Assembly: GCA_038258095.1 (NCBI GenBank)
Contig: JBBSQE010000122.1
Coordinates: forward strand, 1-9,877
DNA: 9,877 nt
Direction: 5' to 3'
Origin: JBBSQE01 sp038258095
GTDB taxonomy: Bacteria > Actinomycetota > Thermoleophilia > Solirubrobacterales > 70-9
Shown: positions 1 through 6,697 of the stretch, piece by piece
Position numbering within the stretch: the stretch's first letter is position 1
Layout: each line of letters opens with the position of its first letter
Notes under the pieces: generated by a model
What the model was told of the DNA's origin: nothing
Databases searched by the model: none
Seen by the model: the letters and a program-made list of their open reading frames with translations, nothing else
Position numbers and translations under genes: made by a program

Positions 1-476
1 CCCATCGGGACCGCGAGCCGGTCCTCGAGCTTCGTCCCGTCCGTCATCAGCGCCGCCGTCCCCGACCCGAAAGCGATCAGGATTCCCGGCACGAAGTGGT
101 GGATGTGGCGCTTGCCGATCTTCACGTTTCCGAACGGCCACCAGCTGTCGCGGATGCCCCAGGTCGACAGGCGCACCACCGCGAACGCGCCGAGAAACCC
201 GGTGAGGATGTTGAGAAGCACCGTCTCCGAGCGCGGGGTCGCCGCATAGCCCTCGACGGCGACGCCCACAGTGTCGAGCGCCGCTGCGGGCGCGGTCGGG
301 ATGTCGAGGTCACCCTTGGACTCCGCGCGCTCGTGGGAACGGCGAAGGAGCATGCGGCTGTACTGACCCACCAGGACCGTGCCGGCGGTCGCCAGCGCGG
401 TCGCCGCGAGCGCGACGGTGACTGTGTCGGCTCGCCGGGAGGACTGCGGCTTACGGAGGCGGGCCGGGACCCTCAA
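1..476 (-). CDS. Polytopic integral membrane protein of unknown function, 3' end beyond the window
   Basis: I do not recognise a named family. The reading frame is open from a TTG at 476-474 to the left edge, giving 158 visible residues with no stop. Three membrane segments are visible: residues about 18-37 (rich in Ala/Val/Thr), 85-104 (TVLLNILTGFLGAFAVV) and 127-145. A histidine-rich motif, KRHIHHFVPGILIAF, lies at the start of the third segment near residues 122-136 and resembles the HH-containing motifs of uncharacterised actinobacterial membrane proteins. The TTG overlaps the stop codon of the upstream nucleotide-sugar dehydrogenase by 4 nt (TTGA), which implies translational coupling. 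No Shine-Dalgarno is visible. The first ATG is codon 42 (353-351), and starting there would discard the first membrane segment, so I prefer TTG. The context suggests a role linked to envelope polysaccharide, by inference only. Confidence 0.7.
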   Translation of the reverse strand, partial: MRVPARLRKPQSSRRADTVTVALAATALATAGTVLVGQYSRMLLRRSHERAESKGDLDIPTAPAAALDTVGVAVEGYAATPRSETVLLNILTGFLGAFAVVRLSTWGIRDSWWPFGNVKIGKRHIHHFVPGILIAFGSGTAALMTDGTKLEDRLAVPM

Positions 477-1720
477 AGGCGGACCTGGTTGTCCGCCGTG
501 ATCGACCGTGTCACGCCGCGAAAGTCGATGACGAGCTGCCCGCGTGCCACGACGTCCTCGTAATCGATCTCGGGGTGGGCCGTGACGATGGCGATCAGGT
601 CGGCCGAGGCGATCTCGTCCTCTACCGGGACCGAAGAGAGGCCGGCCTGCGGGAGGTCCGGGACGTGTGGGTCGTGGTAGACGACATCGCCGCCGAGCGC
701 CTGGAGCCGCTGGATGATCTTCAGCGACGGCGCCTCTCGGGTGTCGCCGACCCCGGCCTTGTAGCTCGCGCCGAGCACCAGGATCCGCGAGCCGTTGACG
801 GGCTTACCCGCCGTGTTGAGCGCCCGCTCGATGCGCTCGATGCAGAAGTGGGGCTGGGACTGATTGATCTTCCCGGCGAGCTCGATGAACTCCGGGTAGA
901 AGTCGTGCTCGCGTGCCTTGAAGGCGAGGTAGAACGGGTCGACCGGGAGGCAGTGGCCGCCCATCCCGGGCCCCGGCTCGAAGCGCATGTAGCCGAACGG
1001 CTTCGTCGCCGCTGCGTCGACCACCTCCCAGATGTCGATCCCGAGCCGGTCGCAGAGCTGGGCCATCTCGTTGACCAGGGCGATATTGACCGAGCGGAAG
1101 ATGTTCTCGAGCAGCTTCGCCGTCTCGGCCGCCTCGGGGGTGGAGAGGACGACCACCTCGTCGCACACCTCCGAGTAGAGGGCCCGCGCACGTTCGGTGC
1201 AGGCCTCCGTGATACCGCCGACGAGTTTCGGTGTCGTCCTGACGGTGAAGTCGGTCCGGCCCGGGTCGATCCGCTCCGGAGAGAAGGCGAGATGGAAGTC
1301 GACTCCGACCTTCATGCCGCCCTCCTCGAGGATCGGCTGAAGACGCTCGCGGGTCGTGCCGGGATAGGTCGTCGACTCGAGGACCACGAGCTGCCCGGCG
1401 CGGAGCACGGTGGCCAGGGATTTCGCCGATCCGAGCAGATACGTCAGGTCCGGCTCGCGCGACCCCGTCAGCGGCGTCGGGACACAGATGATCACCGCGT
1501 CGCAAGGTGAGAGGTCGGCGACGTCCTCGGTCGCCTGCAGGCTACCCCCTGCCGCTGCGAGGGCATCGTCAGAGACATCCTCGACATAGCTGCGCCCGGA
1601 AACGAGGCTCGAGACCTTGCTGGGGTCCACGTCGAGCCCGACTACCTCGTGCCCGGCTTCGGCGAAGGCGACCGCAAGCGGAAGGCCGACGTAGCCGAGG
1701 CCGATGATTCCGACCTTCAT
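473..1720 (-). CDS. Nucleotide-sugar 6-dehydrogenase (UDP-GlcNAc/UDP-ManNAc dehydrogenase, WbpA/TviB type)
   Basis: This is a 415-aa cytosolic enzyme of the UDP-glucose/GDP-mannose dehydrogenase family. It would oxidise C6 of a nucleotide sugar to the uronic acid in two NAD-dependent steps. The N-terminal Rossmann motif is GIIGLGYVGLPLA (residues 4-16). ESTTYPGTT (115-123) and SPERIDPG (147-154) are hallmarks of the UDP-N-acetylhexosamine branch rather than of plain UDP-glucose dehydrogenase. The central helical domain has KLLENIFRSVNIALVNE, and the catalytic loop GPGMGGHCLPVDPFYL puts the nucleophile at Cys257. The C-terminal substrate-binding domain begins near ILVLGASYKAGVGDTRE (313-329). 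The length is normal for the family. It probably supplies an acidic sugar for a surface polysaccharide. The downstream membrane-protein gene overlaps it by 4 nt. There is no Shine-Dalgarno before the ATG, and a TAGACT hexamer 7 nt upstream suggests a leaderless mRNA. The exact substrate cannot be read from the sequence. Confidence 0.93.
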   Translation of the reverse strand: MKVGIIGLGYVGLPLAVAFAEAGHEVVGLDVDPSKVSSLVSGRSYVEDVSDDALAAAGGSLQATEDVADLSPCDAVIICVPTPLTGSREPDLTYLLGSAKSLATVLRAGQLVVLESTTYPGTTRERLQPILEEGGMKVGVDFHLAFSPERIDPGRTDFTVRTTPKLVGGITEACTERARALYSEVCDEVVVLSTPEAAETAKLLENIFRSVNIALVNEMAQLCDRLGIDIWEVVDAAATKPFGYMRFEPGPGMGGHCLPVDPFYLAFKAREHDFYPEFIELAGKINQSQPHFCIERIERALNTAGKPVNGSRILVLGASYKAGVGDTREAPSLKIIQRLQALGGDVVYHDPHVPDLPQAGLSSVPVEDEIASADLIAIVTAHPEIDYEDVVARGQLVIDFRGVTRSITADNQVRL

Positions 1721-1727
1721 GCGGTCC

Positions 1728-1733
1728 AGTCTA
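1728..1733 (-). promoter_or_regulatory. Candidate -10 box for a leaderless dehydrogenase transcript
   Basis: The minus strand reads TAGACT, followed by 7 nt and then the ATG at 1720. This fits the TANNNT pattern of actinobacterial leaderless promoters. No -35 box is convincing. It is a single weak hexamer, supported mainly by the lack of a Shine-Dalgarno and by the same spacing at other genes in this window. Confidence 0.35.
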
Positions 1734-1797
1734 GGCGGGCCGGTTCGGATTCCCGCAAATAGGGGTACAGAACCGCCGATCCAAGGCGACGATTACA

Positions 1798-1803
1798 TAG
1801 AAT
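1798..1803 (+). promoter_or_regulatory. Candidate -10 box (TAGAAT) for the small ORF
   Basis: TAGAAT matches TATAAT at five of six positions. It lies 7 nt before GTG 1811, the spacing expected of a leaderless transcript. If this is the promoter, the ATG at 1802 falls inside the -10 box and cannot be the start. No clear -35 box is seen. Confidence 0.4.
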
Positions 1804-1912
1804 GGTGTTCGTGAAGCGCCTGCTGACCCCCGCGATCGCCGGCTACAGCGCCGTTCGCCATCTCGCTCGGTACCTCGGGTACCACTCGGCGGGCTCCCGG
1901 CACGAGCTCTAA
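1802..1912 (+). CDS. Probable small protein, 33-36 aa, unknown function
   Basis: This is an ORF in the gap between the dehydrogenase start and the acyltransferase stop. It runs from ATG 1802 (36 aa) or GTG 1811 (33 aa) to TAA 1910-1912. The protein starts VKRLLTPAIAGYS and ends in AGSRHEL. It is basic, with an amphipathic middle (AVRHLARYLGYH). Codon use is strongly gene-like: 33 of 36 third positions are G or C, against 17 of 36 second positions. That periodicity is expected for real genes here and is unlikely by chance in an intergenic stretch. A TAGAAT hexamer (1798-1803) sits exactly 7 nt before the GTG, so a leaderless mRNA starting at GTG 1811 is attractive. No Shine-Dalgarno precedes either start. 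I recognise no homologue. It is divergent from the dehydrogenase and convergent with the acyltransferase. It could still be a decayed remnant of a larger gene. Confidence 0.55.
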   Translation: MVFVKRLLTPAIAGYSAVRHLARYLGYHSAGSRHEL

Positions 1913-1956
1913 CCAACCAGCCTCCGCCCCCGCAAAGCGATTCCCGAAGCGCTCGT

Positions 1957-3153
1957 TCAGCCCGTGACCGGCGCCGGCGCCTGCTTCTTGGCGGCGGTCC
2001 GGGGTGCCTTTGGACGCGGCCCGTGCAGGAACGTCCCGATCGGCGTCCGTCGCACGAAGATCGCGTAGCTCGCGACGGACAGGGCCAGGGTCACGATGAT
2101 CGTGAGGGGATAGCGAATCTCCGCGGGCCATCCGATCGCCGCAAAACCAGTCTGGCTGCCGGCCAGGAACGGGATGTGGATCAGGTAGATCCAGAAGCTC
2201 GCGTCGGATAGGTACCGGAGCGCGGGTGAGGGAGCGTGGACGCGCGAGGCGAGGAAACCCCAGATTCCGAGCACCACGGACCAGCCGAGCAGCCCGAAGC
2301 AGAACAGGCCGAGGAAGCGCAGGTTGGATTGGTCCACCAGGCTGCCGCTCCAACCCGTCGGTCCGGTGAACAACGAGCTGTCGTAGAACAGAGCGAAGAA
2401 CGGGATGGCCACCACCGCCGCCAGCCCGAGACGAAACCACCAGCCCTTCTGAAGCTCGGCCAGGAACGCCTCGCGGCGGGAGAGCAGCCAGCCCGCCCCG
2501 AAGAAGAGGGCGTAATACATGAGGGACGTCGGTTCGGGGATCAGCGAGGCCGCCTGCTGACCCCCGGTCTCCCAGCCGTTCTTTGTGATCAGCACGGTCG
2601 CGCCGACGAAGGCCAGCGGAAACGCCGACACCGGGGACGCGATGATCCATCCCAGCCGGTCGGCGATCATGCCGGTGAAATTCGGAATGCGCTTTGCAAC
2701 AACCCAAACAGCCACCGCAATCAGGCTGAGGACCAGCAGGTAGTCGATAAACCAGAGGTGATGCGGGTGCAGCTCGAAGATCTTGTCGAGGGCGAATTTG
2801 TGGCCGGCCCCCGCCTTCCCTCGAAGCGTGGCGCTGACGGCTAGGACCACGTTGGTGAGCGGGAGGATGGTGACCATTCCCACCGCGAGGGGAACGCCGA
2901 GCCGCTTCAGCCTCGCCTTGGCCTGGCTGGTCGGCGTGGAGCGGCCCAGTGCGCTCGCCGCCAGAAAGCCGGAGATCGCGAAGAAGAGCGGCAGATGCCA
3001 CGAGTGCAGGAACCAGATCCAGCCGTCGACGAGCCGGGAATCGCTGCTTCCCTTCTGCAGGAACCTCGCCCCGTGGTAGGGGATCAGGAGGAGGATCGCC
3101 GATACGCGGATGGCGTCCAGATGGTGCAGTCGGGTGGGTTCTTTCTTTGCCAT
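1957..3153 (-). CDS. Membrane acyltransferase, acyltransferase-3 family (OpgC/OafA-like)
   Basis: This is a 398-aa polytopic enzyme with about ten hydrophobic segments. Family members transfer acetyl, succinyl or other acyl groups onto extracytoplasmic sugars or lipids. The N-terminal signature LDAIRVSAILLLIPYH carries the family's R-x-x-A...H pattern, with Arg16 and the presumed catalytic His27. FFAISGFLAASAL (57-69) is the conserved second-helix motif. HHLWFIDYLLVL (131-142) and the overall spacing recall OpgC/MdoC-type glucan succinyltransferases more than OafA, though this is a judgement by eye. The C-terminus is a short basic Ala/Pro/Lys tail (about 380-398), probably cytoplasmic. The start at ATG 3153 keeps Asp13/Arg16 close to the N-terminus as in homologues; no Shine-Dalgarno is visible. 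It stands alone between an intergenic gap and the small ORF. The nearby nucleotide-sugar dehydrogenase suggests a role in surface polysaccharide modification, by inference. Its substrate is unknown. Confidence 0.88.
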   Translation of the reverse strand: MAKKEPTRLHHLDAIRVSAILLLIPYHGARFLQKGSSDSRLVDGWIWFLHSWHLPLFFAISGFLAASALGRSTPTSQAKARLKRLGVPLAVGMVTILPLTNVVLAVSATLRGKAGAGHKFALDKIFELHPHHLWFIDYLLVLSLIAVAVWVVAKRIPNFTGMIADRLGWIIASPVSAFPLAFVGATVLITKNGWETGGQQAASLIPEPTSLMYYALFFGAGWLLSRREAFLAELQKGWWFRLGLAAVVAIPFFALFYDSSLFTGPTGWSGSLVDQSNLRFLGLFCFGLLGWSVVLGIWGFLASRVHAPSPALRYLSDASFWIYLIHIPFLAGSQTGFAAIGWPAEIRYPLTIIVTLALSVASYAIFVRRTPIGTFLHGPRPKAPRTAAKKQAPAPVTG

Positions 3154-3239
3154 ATAAACGAGCGCTGGGGGCGACGCGGAGCGCCGGTCTAGGGAGGGCT
3201 CGAGGGCTTGGGAGCTGTTTCGCTCGGTGAGGGCGCCTT

Positions 3240-3293
3240 CGGCTCAGGACATGTTAGGGGAGCCGAGCGTGAAGGGAGGGTAAATTCGCTCGG
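3240..3293. repeat. Two overlapping, mutually exclusive inverted repeats in the exporter-acyltransferase gap
   Basis: CGGCTC (3240-3245) can pair with GAGCCG (3260-3265). CCGAGCG (3263-3269) can instead pair with CGCTCGG (3287-3293) across a 17-nt loop. The two stems share three bases, so they cannot both form fully. The repeats lie downstream of the exporter stop and upstream of the acyltransferase start, both on the minus strand. They may form a terminator or leader structure, but no T-tract follows. Confidence 0.35.
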
Positions 3294-3320
3294 GCGTCTG
3301 CTGCGCCGGCGCTCCCGCGG

Positions 3321-5471
3321 TTAAGCTCGCTCGGGCTCCACAGCAGGCGGCAGCGAGGGCTCGACTCGCAGCAAGCGCGCCGGCAGCTTCGGCAACACCC
3401 AGTTCCAGCGCCCGAACAGGGATACGACCGCGGGCACCAGGAGCGCGCGGATGATTGTCGCGTCGATCAGGATGCCCGCCGCCAGGCCGGTCGCGAGGAC
3501 CTTGACGTCGGTTTGCGGCCCCGAAGCCATCGACATGAAGGCGAGGAAGAGAATCAGCGCGGCGCTCGTCACGAGGCGCCCGGTGCGGCCGATGCCGCGG
3601 ACGACGGCCTCGTTCGTGTTGCCCGTGTCGTCGTACTCCTCCCGCATCCGGGCGAGGATGAAGACCTCGTAGTCCATCGAGAGACCGAACAGGAAGGCGA
3701 AGACCATCACCGGAATCCATGCCGTTATCGATCCGGTAGCGCCGATTCCCCAGATCGCCTCGGTTCCCAGGCCGCCCTGCCAGATGATCGTCATGACGCC
3801 CCAGGCCGCGACGACGCTGATGATGTTGAGGACAACGGCCTTTGCCGGCAACAGCAGGGAGCGGAAGGCGCGGGTGAGAAGGACGAACGTGATCAGAGCG
3901 ATCAGACCGATCATCATCGGGAAGTTCCCGTAGACGGCATGGATGAAGTCCTGATTCTGGGCGCCCAGGCCGCCGACCGTCACGTTCGGCCCCTGCGCGT
4001 GGGCCACGTCGCGGACCTCGTCGATCAGGTCGCGGGCCTGCTGGGTCGAGGCATCCGGCGTCGGGAAGGCCGCGACTAGGGATGTGCCGTTGCCGCTCCA
4101 GTTCGGAGCGCTCGGCGCGACCGCGCCCTGCATCCCGTCGATGCCAGAGACGGCTGAAGCGACCTTGTCCGGATTGGTCTGAGCACCGACGAGGATCTCG
4201 TCCGGGACCAGTGAACCGGAGCCGATGCCGGAATCCTCGAGCTGCGTCAGACCGGTCTTGGCGTCGCCCTGGTGGGCGAGGGTGTTCACATCGGAGACGC
4301 CGAAATGGATGCCGCTTGCGGCGAAGACCAAGCCGCCGAGGATGAGCACCGCGACACCGGCTGCGAGCGCGCGGTGATGAACGATTCCCTCTGCCCAGCC
4401 CGTCCAGCGGCGGGAGGCCTTGTCGTCGGTGCGGCGGTGCGGCCAGTCGAGGCGGCGACCGAACGTGTGAAGCACGACCGGAAGAAGCGTGAGGGCGACC
4501 GCGACGCTGATCAGCGGGATCACGACCCCGCCGTAGCCGACGCTGCGCAGGAAGGGAAGCGGCAGGGCGATCAGCGCCAGCAGGCCGACGGCGACGGTCG
4601 TGCCGCTGAAGACGACGGCGCGTCCCGCAGTCGCCATCGACCTGACGATGGCCTCGTCCCTCTCGTAGCCGTGGGCGATCTCCTCGCGCCAGCGGACCAC
4701 GACGATCAGCGCGTAGTCAATCGCCACTCCCAGCCCGATCAGCGCGATCAGGAACTGGACGATCGGAGAGACGTCAGTAAAGACGGTGATCCCGTAAACG
4801 ACGAGGAACGAGGTCATGATCGCCGGGAGCGCCATCATCAGCGGCACCAGCGCGAGGAACGAGGCGAAGACGAAGGCGAGCACGAGGAGCGCTCCGAAGC
4901 CGCCGACGAGAGCCTCGATCAGGACGCCTGGGCCGTTGGTGTCACCCGCCTGGTTGTTGAGGGCGTCGTAGCCGGAGACATACACGAGGGCCCCGGCGAC
5001 GGTCGTGCCATCGAGCGCAGCGGAGGCGGCCTTTGCGGCCTTTGGGTTGTCGCCGAAGGGCTGGTCGGGGTCGGGGGTCGGGTAGGCGATCGCGAACGCC
5101 GTCCGGTCGTCCTTGGAGATGAACGCGGTGGACCCGGTCGATCCGTAGCCAGCGATCCGGGCGCCTGGGAGAGCCCTCGCGAGCTTGTCCTCCATGCCCT
5201 TGAGCTCTGCCTTGATCTTGGGTTCAGAGGCGTTGGCGCCCTTGGGCAGGGTGACGACGGGGACGATCGGAGCGGCGTTGCCGCCGGTGCCAATGTAGTC
5301 CTCGGCAATCGCGACGTTCGTGTCCCATCCCTCCCGGCCGGGGACGGAGAACTTCTGGTCCATCGCCTTCGACGCGGCGCCGGCCGTCCCGATGCCGACG
5401 AGGGTGATCGCAAGCCAAAAGCCGGCGACGAGCTTGCGGTGGGCGAGTACCCAGCGGGTCAGAGGTTCCAT
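3321..5471 (-). CDS. MMPL-family (RND superfamily) exporter
   Basis: This is a 716-aa proton-driven exporter-like membrane protein with the duplicated architecture of actinobacterial MmpL/YdfJ proteins. TM1 is at residues 14-33, followed by an extracytoplasmic domain (about 35-180). A TM2-6 cluster (184-337) contains IGLGVAIDYALIVVVRWREE with the Asp252-Tyr253 pair. A second TM (366-387), a second external domain (390-510) and TM8-12 (518-690) follow, with FGLSMDYEVFILARMREEYD carrying Asp600-Tyr601. These paired Asp-Tyr residues are the family's proton-relay positions. I chose ATG 5471 (MEPLTRWVLAHRK). The longer frame from 5558 would overlap marR and translate the operator. No Shine-Dalgarno is seen, and TACAAA lies 6 nt before the ATG. 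The adjacent divergent MarR gene suggests repression released by a toxic or lipophilic ligand, which would be the exported substrate or related to it. The substrate is not deducible; family members export lipids, siderophores and drugs. Confidence 0.93.
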   Translation of the reverse strand: MEPLTRWVLAHRKLVAGFWLAITLVGIGTAGAASKAMDQKFSVPGREGWDTNVAIAEDYIGTGGNAAPIVPVVTLPKGANASEPKIKAELKGMEDKLARALPGARIAGYGSTGSTAFISKDDRTAFAIAYPTPDPDQPFGDNPKAAKAASAALDGTTVAGALVYVSGYDALNNQAGDTNGPGVLIEALVGGFGALLVLAFVFASFLALVPLMMALPAIMTSFLVVYGITVFTDVSPIVQFLIALIGLGVAIDYALIVVVRWREEIAHGYERDEAIVRSMATAGRAVVFSGTTVAVGLLALIALPLPFLRSVGYGGVVIPLISVAVALTLLPVVLHTFGRRLDWPHRRTDDKASRRWTGWAEGIVHHRALAAGVAVLILGGLVFAASGIHFGVSDVNTLAHQGDAKTGLTQLEDSGIGSGSLVPDEILVGAQTNPDKVASAVSGIDGMQGAVAPSAPNWSGNGTSLVAAFPTPDASTQQARDLIDEVRDVAHAQGPNVTVGGLGAQNQDFIHAVYGNFPMMIGLIALITFVLLTRAFRSLLLPAKAVVLNIISVVAAWGVMTIIWQGGLGTEAIWGIGATGSITAWIPVMVFAFLFGLSMDYEVFILARMREEYDDTGNTNEAVVRGIGRTGRLVTSAALILFLAFMSMASGPQTDVKVLATGLAAGILIDATIIRALLVPAVVSLFGRWNWVLPKLPARLLRVEPSLPPAVEPERA

Positions 5472-5473
5472 AG

Positions 5474-5494
5474 ATCGTTTGTAGTACAAATGAT
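5474..5494. promoter_or_regulatory. MarR operator: 21-bp near-perfect inverted repeat
   Basis: The sequence is ATCGTTTGTA-G-TACAAATGAT: ten-base arms around a central G, with nine of ten positions paired. It lies entirely inside the 45-bp gap between the mmpL start (5471) and the marR start (5517). The inner arm, read on the minus strand as TACAAA (5483-5478), is also the best -10 candidate for mmpL, so a bound MarR dimer would block that promoter directly and probably marR's own. Confidence 0.8.
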
Positions 5495-5504
5495 GTAGGG
5501 CGCG

Positions 5505-5510
5505 TATGAT
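5505..5510 (+). promoter_or_regulatory. marR -10 box (TATGAT), likely leaderless
   Basis: TATGAT matches the consensus at five of six positions and is followed by 6 nt and the marR ATG. Transcription would therefore start at or next to the start codon. The gap has no Shine-Dalgarno. A good -35 is not evident; the region it would occupy is covered by the inverted repeat. Confidence 0.55.
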
Positions 5511-5516
5511 CGAGAC

Positions 5517-5963
5517 ATGGACTTCGGGGAGGACCGGCCGCCGGAGGCGCTCGGGCAATACACGGGCTTCTTGCTCAACTGGGTCGCCGCGGGTTCACGC
5601 AGGCGCTTCGACACCGTGCTCGAGGATGTTGGCCTGCGCCGCCACGACTTCGCGCTGCTGAACGTCGTCGCTGACCAGCCCGGCCTCACCCAGCAGGAGC
5701 TCGTCGGCGAGACCCACATCGACCCGAGCACGATGGTCCAGACCCTCGACTCCCTGGCGGAGGCCGGACTGGCCGAGCGCAAGCCGCACCCCACGGACCG
5801 GCGCAAGCACACCATCCACCTGACGACCGCGGGGAGGGCCAAGTTGAAGTGCGCCCGGGCCGCGGCCACTCGGGCCGGGGAGGAGAGCTTTGAGCGGCTG
5901 AATGCGGAGGAGCTCGCGCAGCTCCACGCGTCGCTGAGGAAACTGGCCGGATACGAGGACTGA
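5517..5963 (+). CDS. MarR-family transcriptional regulator
   Basis: This is a 148-aa winged-helix repressor of normal MarR length. The N-terminal dimerisation helix (about 10-38) leads into the winged helix-turn-helix. LTQQELVGETHIDPSTMVQTLDSLAEAGL (57-85) contains the recognition helix starting at DPSTM. The wing is KPHPTDRRKHTIHLTTAGR (89-107), with the family's D-x-R beta-hairpin motif (DRRKHTIHLT). C-terminal helices (about 108-146) complete the dimer interface. No conserved Cys pair marks it as an oxidation sensor; the only Cys is near residue 112. It is divergent from the MMPL exporter, with a 21-bp inverted repeat in the 45-bp gap, so it most likely represses both the exporter and itself until a ligand binds. 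The gene ends just before a strong GC hairpin facing the convergent tetR gene. Confidence 0.95.
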   Translation: MDFGEDRPPEALGQYTGFLLNWVAAGSRRRFDTVLEDVGLRRHDFALLNVVADQPGLTQQELVGETHIDPSTMVQTLDSLAEAGLAERKPHPTDRRKHTIHLTTAGRAKLKCARAAATRAGEESFERLNAEELAQLHASLRKLAGYED

Positions 5964-5982
5964 GGGGGCGTGCGGAAGGCCG

Positions 5983-6003
5983 CGCCCGGGCTCGGCCCGG
6001 GCG
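5983..6003. terminator. GC hairpin between convergent marR and tetR genes
   Basis: CGCCCGGGC-TCG-GCCCGGGCG gives a perfect 9-bp stem with a 3-nt loop. It lies 20 nt after the marR stop and 8 nt after the tetR stop, where a bidirectional terminator is expected. There is no T-tract on either strand, as is common for terminators in high-GC actinobacteria, so the role is inferred from position and stem strength. Confidence 0.6.
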
Positions 6004-6011
6004 GTGCGGTC

Positions 6012-6674
6012 CTAGACAACGGGCTGCGCAAGGCCGAGGACACCAGTGGCAGCGCGGGGCGCCAGCAGCTCGTCGTGGGGTGCCTGCCCGGCGAGCTCGA
6101 TCACCGCGCCTTCGAGGGCGCCGACGAACGCTCGGGCTACCGTCGTCGCTGGGGGACCCGGCGGGATCGACCCGTCAGCTCGGCCCGCGTTGATCAGGCG
6201 CGCGCAGCGCTCGACGAGCGATTCCGTGATCCGCTCGAGGCGACGACCGACGGGGTGGTCCCGCCCGCCGAACTCGAGCCGCAGGGCCATCGCCACACGT
6301 GAGACGTCGCGCCGGCAGTAGACGGCGTGGCCGCGGGCGAGGGTCACCAGAGCCCGCACCGGGTCCTGATCCCGGCCTATCAGGACCCCGACCTCGCTCC
6401 GCCAGGTCTCGTCGACCCAGTCGATCACTGCGAGCGAGAGGTCCTCCTTGTCTCGGAACTGGTGGTAGAGCGCGCCGCGGGTGTAGCCGGCGTCGCGTGC
6501 AACCTGCTCGAGGACCAGGTTTCCGTAGCCGTAGCGGGAGAGGCCTCGCGCGGCTGACTCGAGCAGCGCCGAGCGGGTACGAGCGCTTCGCTCGGCCTGG
6601 GTGGAGCGCTGGTTCGGGCCGGTCCCCCTACTGGCTTGCGGTGCCTCCGTGACGGATGTCGCAGATACATTCAT
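6012..6674 (-). CDS. TetR/AcrR-family transcriptional regulator
   Basis: This is a 220-aa repressor. After a Ser/Thr/Gln-rich N-terminal extension (1-28) come the three-helix DNA-binding domain (about 30-80) and the typical HTH LEQVARDAGYTRGALYHQFRDKEDL (55-79), with the recognition helix at YTRGALYHQF. The remaining ~140 residues are the helical ligand-binding and dimerisation domain, which has diverged too far to name a ligand. The ATG at 6674 lies 23 nt from the divergent DUF2867 gene. A 22-bp palindrome covers this gap and the first codons of tetR, so autoregulation together with control of the divergent unit is likely. No Shine-Dalgarno is visible, and TACATA/TAGCAT hexamers lie just upstream. 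The extension means a later start is conceivable, but there is no in-frame ATG before the HTH. Confidence 0.93.
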   Translation of the reverse strand: MNVSATSVTEAPQASRGTGPNQRSTQAERSARTRSALLESAARGLSRYGYGNLVLEQVARDAGYTRGALYHQFRDKEDLSLAVIDWVDETWRSEVGVLIGRDQDPVRALVTLARGHAVYCRRDVSRVAMALRLEFGGRDHPVGRRLERITESLVERCARLINAGRADGSIPPGPPATTVARAFVGALEGAVIELAGQAPHDELLAPRAATGVLGLAQPVV

Positions 6675-6686
6675 GTCTGTATGTAT
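6665..6686. promoter_or_regulatory. TetR operator: 22-bp imperfect palindrome
   Basis: The pattern is ATACAT-n-CA-nnnn-TG-n-ATGTAT, with 16 of 22 positions symmetric, the usual geometry for a TetR dimer site. It spans the first codons of tetR and runs into the gap before the DUF2867 gene. The best -10 candidate for the latter, TATGCT at 6684-6689, overlaps the right arm, so binding would occlude both divergent promoters. Confidence 0.7.
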
Positions 6687-6689
6687 GCT
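6684..6689 (+). promoter_or_regulatory. Candidate -10 box (TATGCT) for the DUF2867 transcription unit
   Basis: TATGCT is 8 nt before the ATG at 6698 and no Shine-Dalgarno is present, so the mRNA could be leaderless or nearly so. It overlaps the right arm of the TetR palindrome, which would explain repression. It is a single hexamer without an obvious -35 box. Confidence 0.4.
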
Positions 6690-6697
6690 ACCACGTC

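Noticed and set aside
575..1510. Long plus-strand frame opposite the dehydrogenase
   Set aside because: It has the Arg/Asp/Glu/Gly-rich composition typical of antisense frames in GC-rich DNA, and the minus strand encodes a full-length enzyme with every family motif.
1793..3001. 402-codon minus frame over the acyltransferase
   Set aside because: It is an off-frame shadow of the acyltransferase, with low-complexity Arg/Gly/Pro content and no recognisable domain.
4272..5498. 408-codon plus frame opposite the exporter
   Set aside because: It is an antisense shadow rich in Asp/Arg/Gly/Glu. The exporter on the minus strand has intact duplicated MMPL motifs.
5472..5558. Longer exporter start at 5558 adding 29 residues
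   Set aside because: It would overlap the first 42 nt of marR and translate the operator. MEPLTRWVLAHRK at 5471 matches the usual short N-terminus before TM1 in MMPL proteins.
6656..6697. Upstream start for the DUF2867 gene (MSQIHSCLYVCYHV extension)
   Set aside because: The extension reads through the TetR palindrome and the first tetR codons and is unlike the family N-terminus, which begins near LPDAAHTS.
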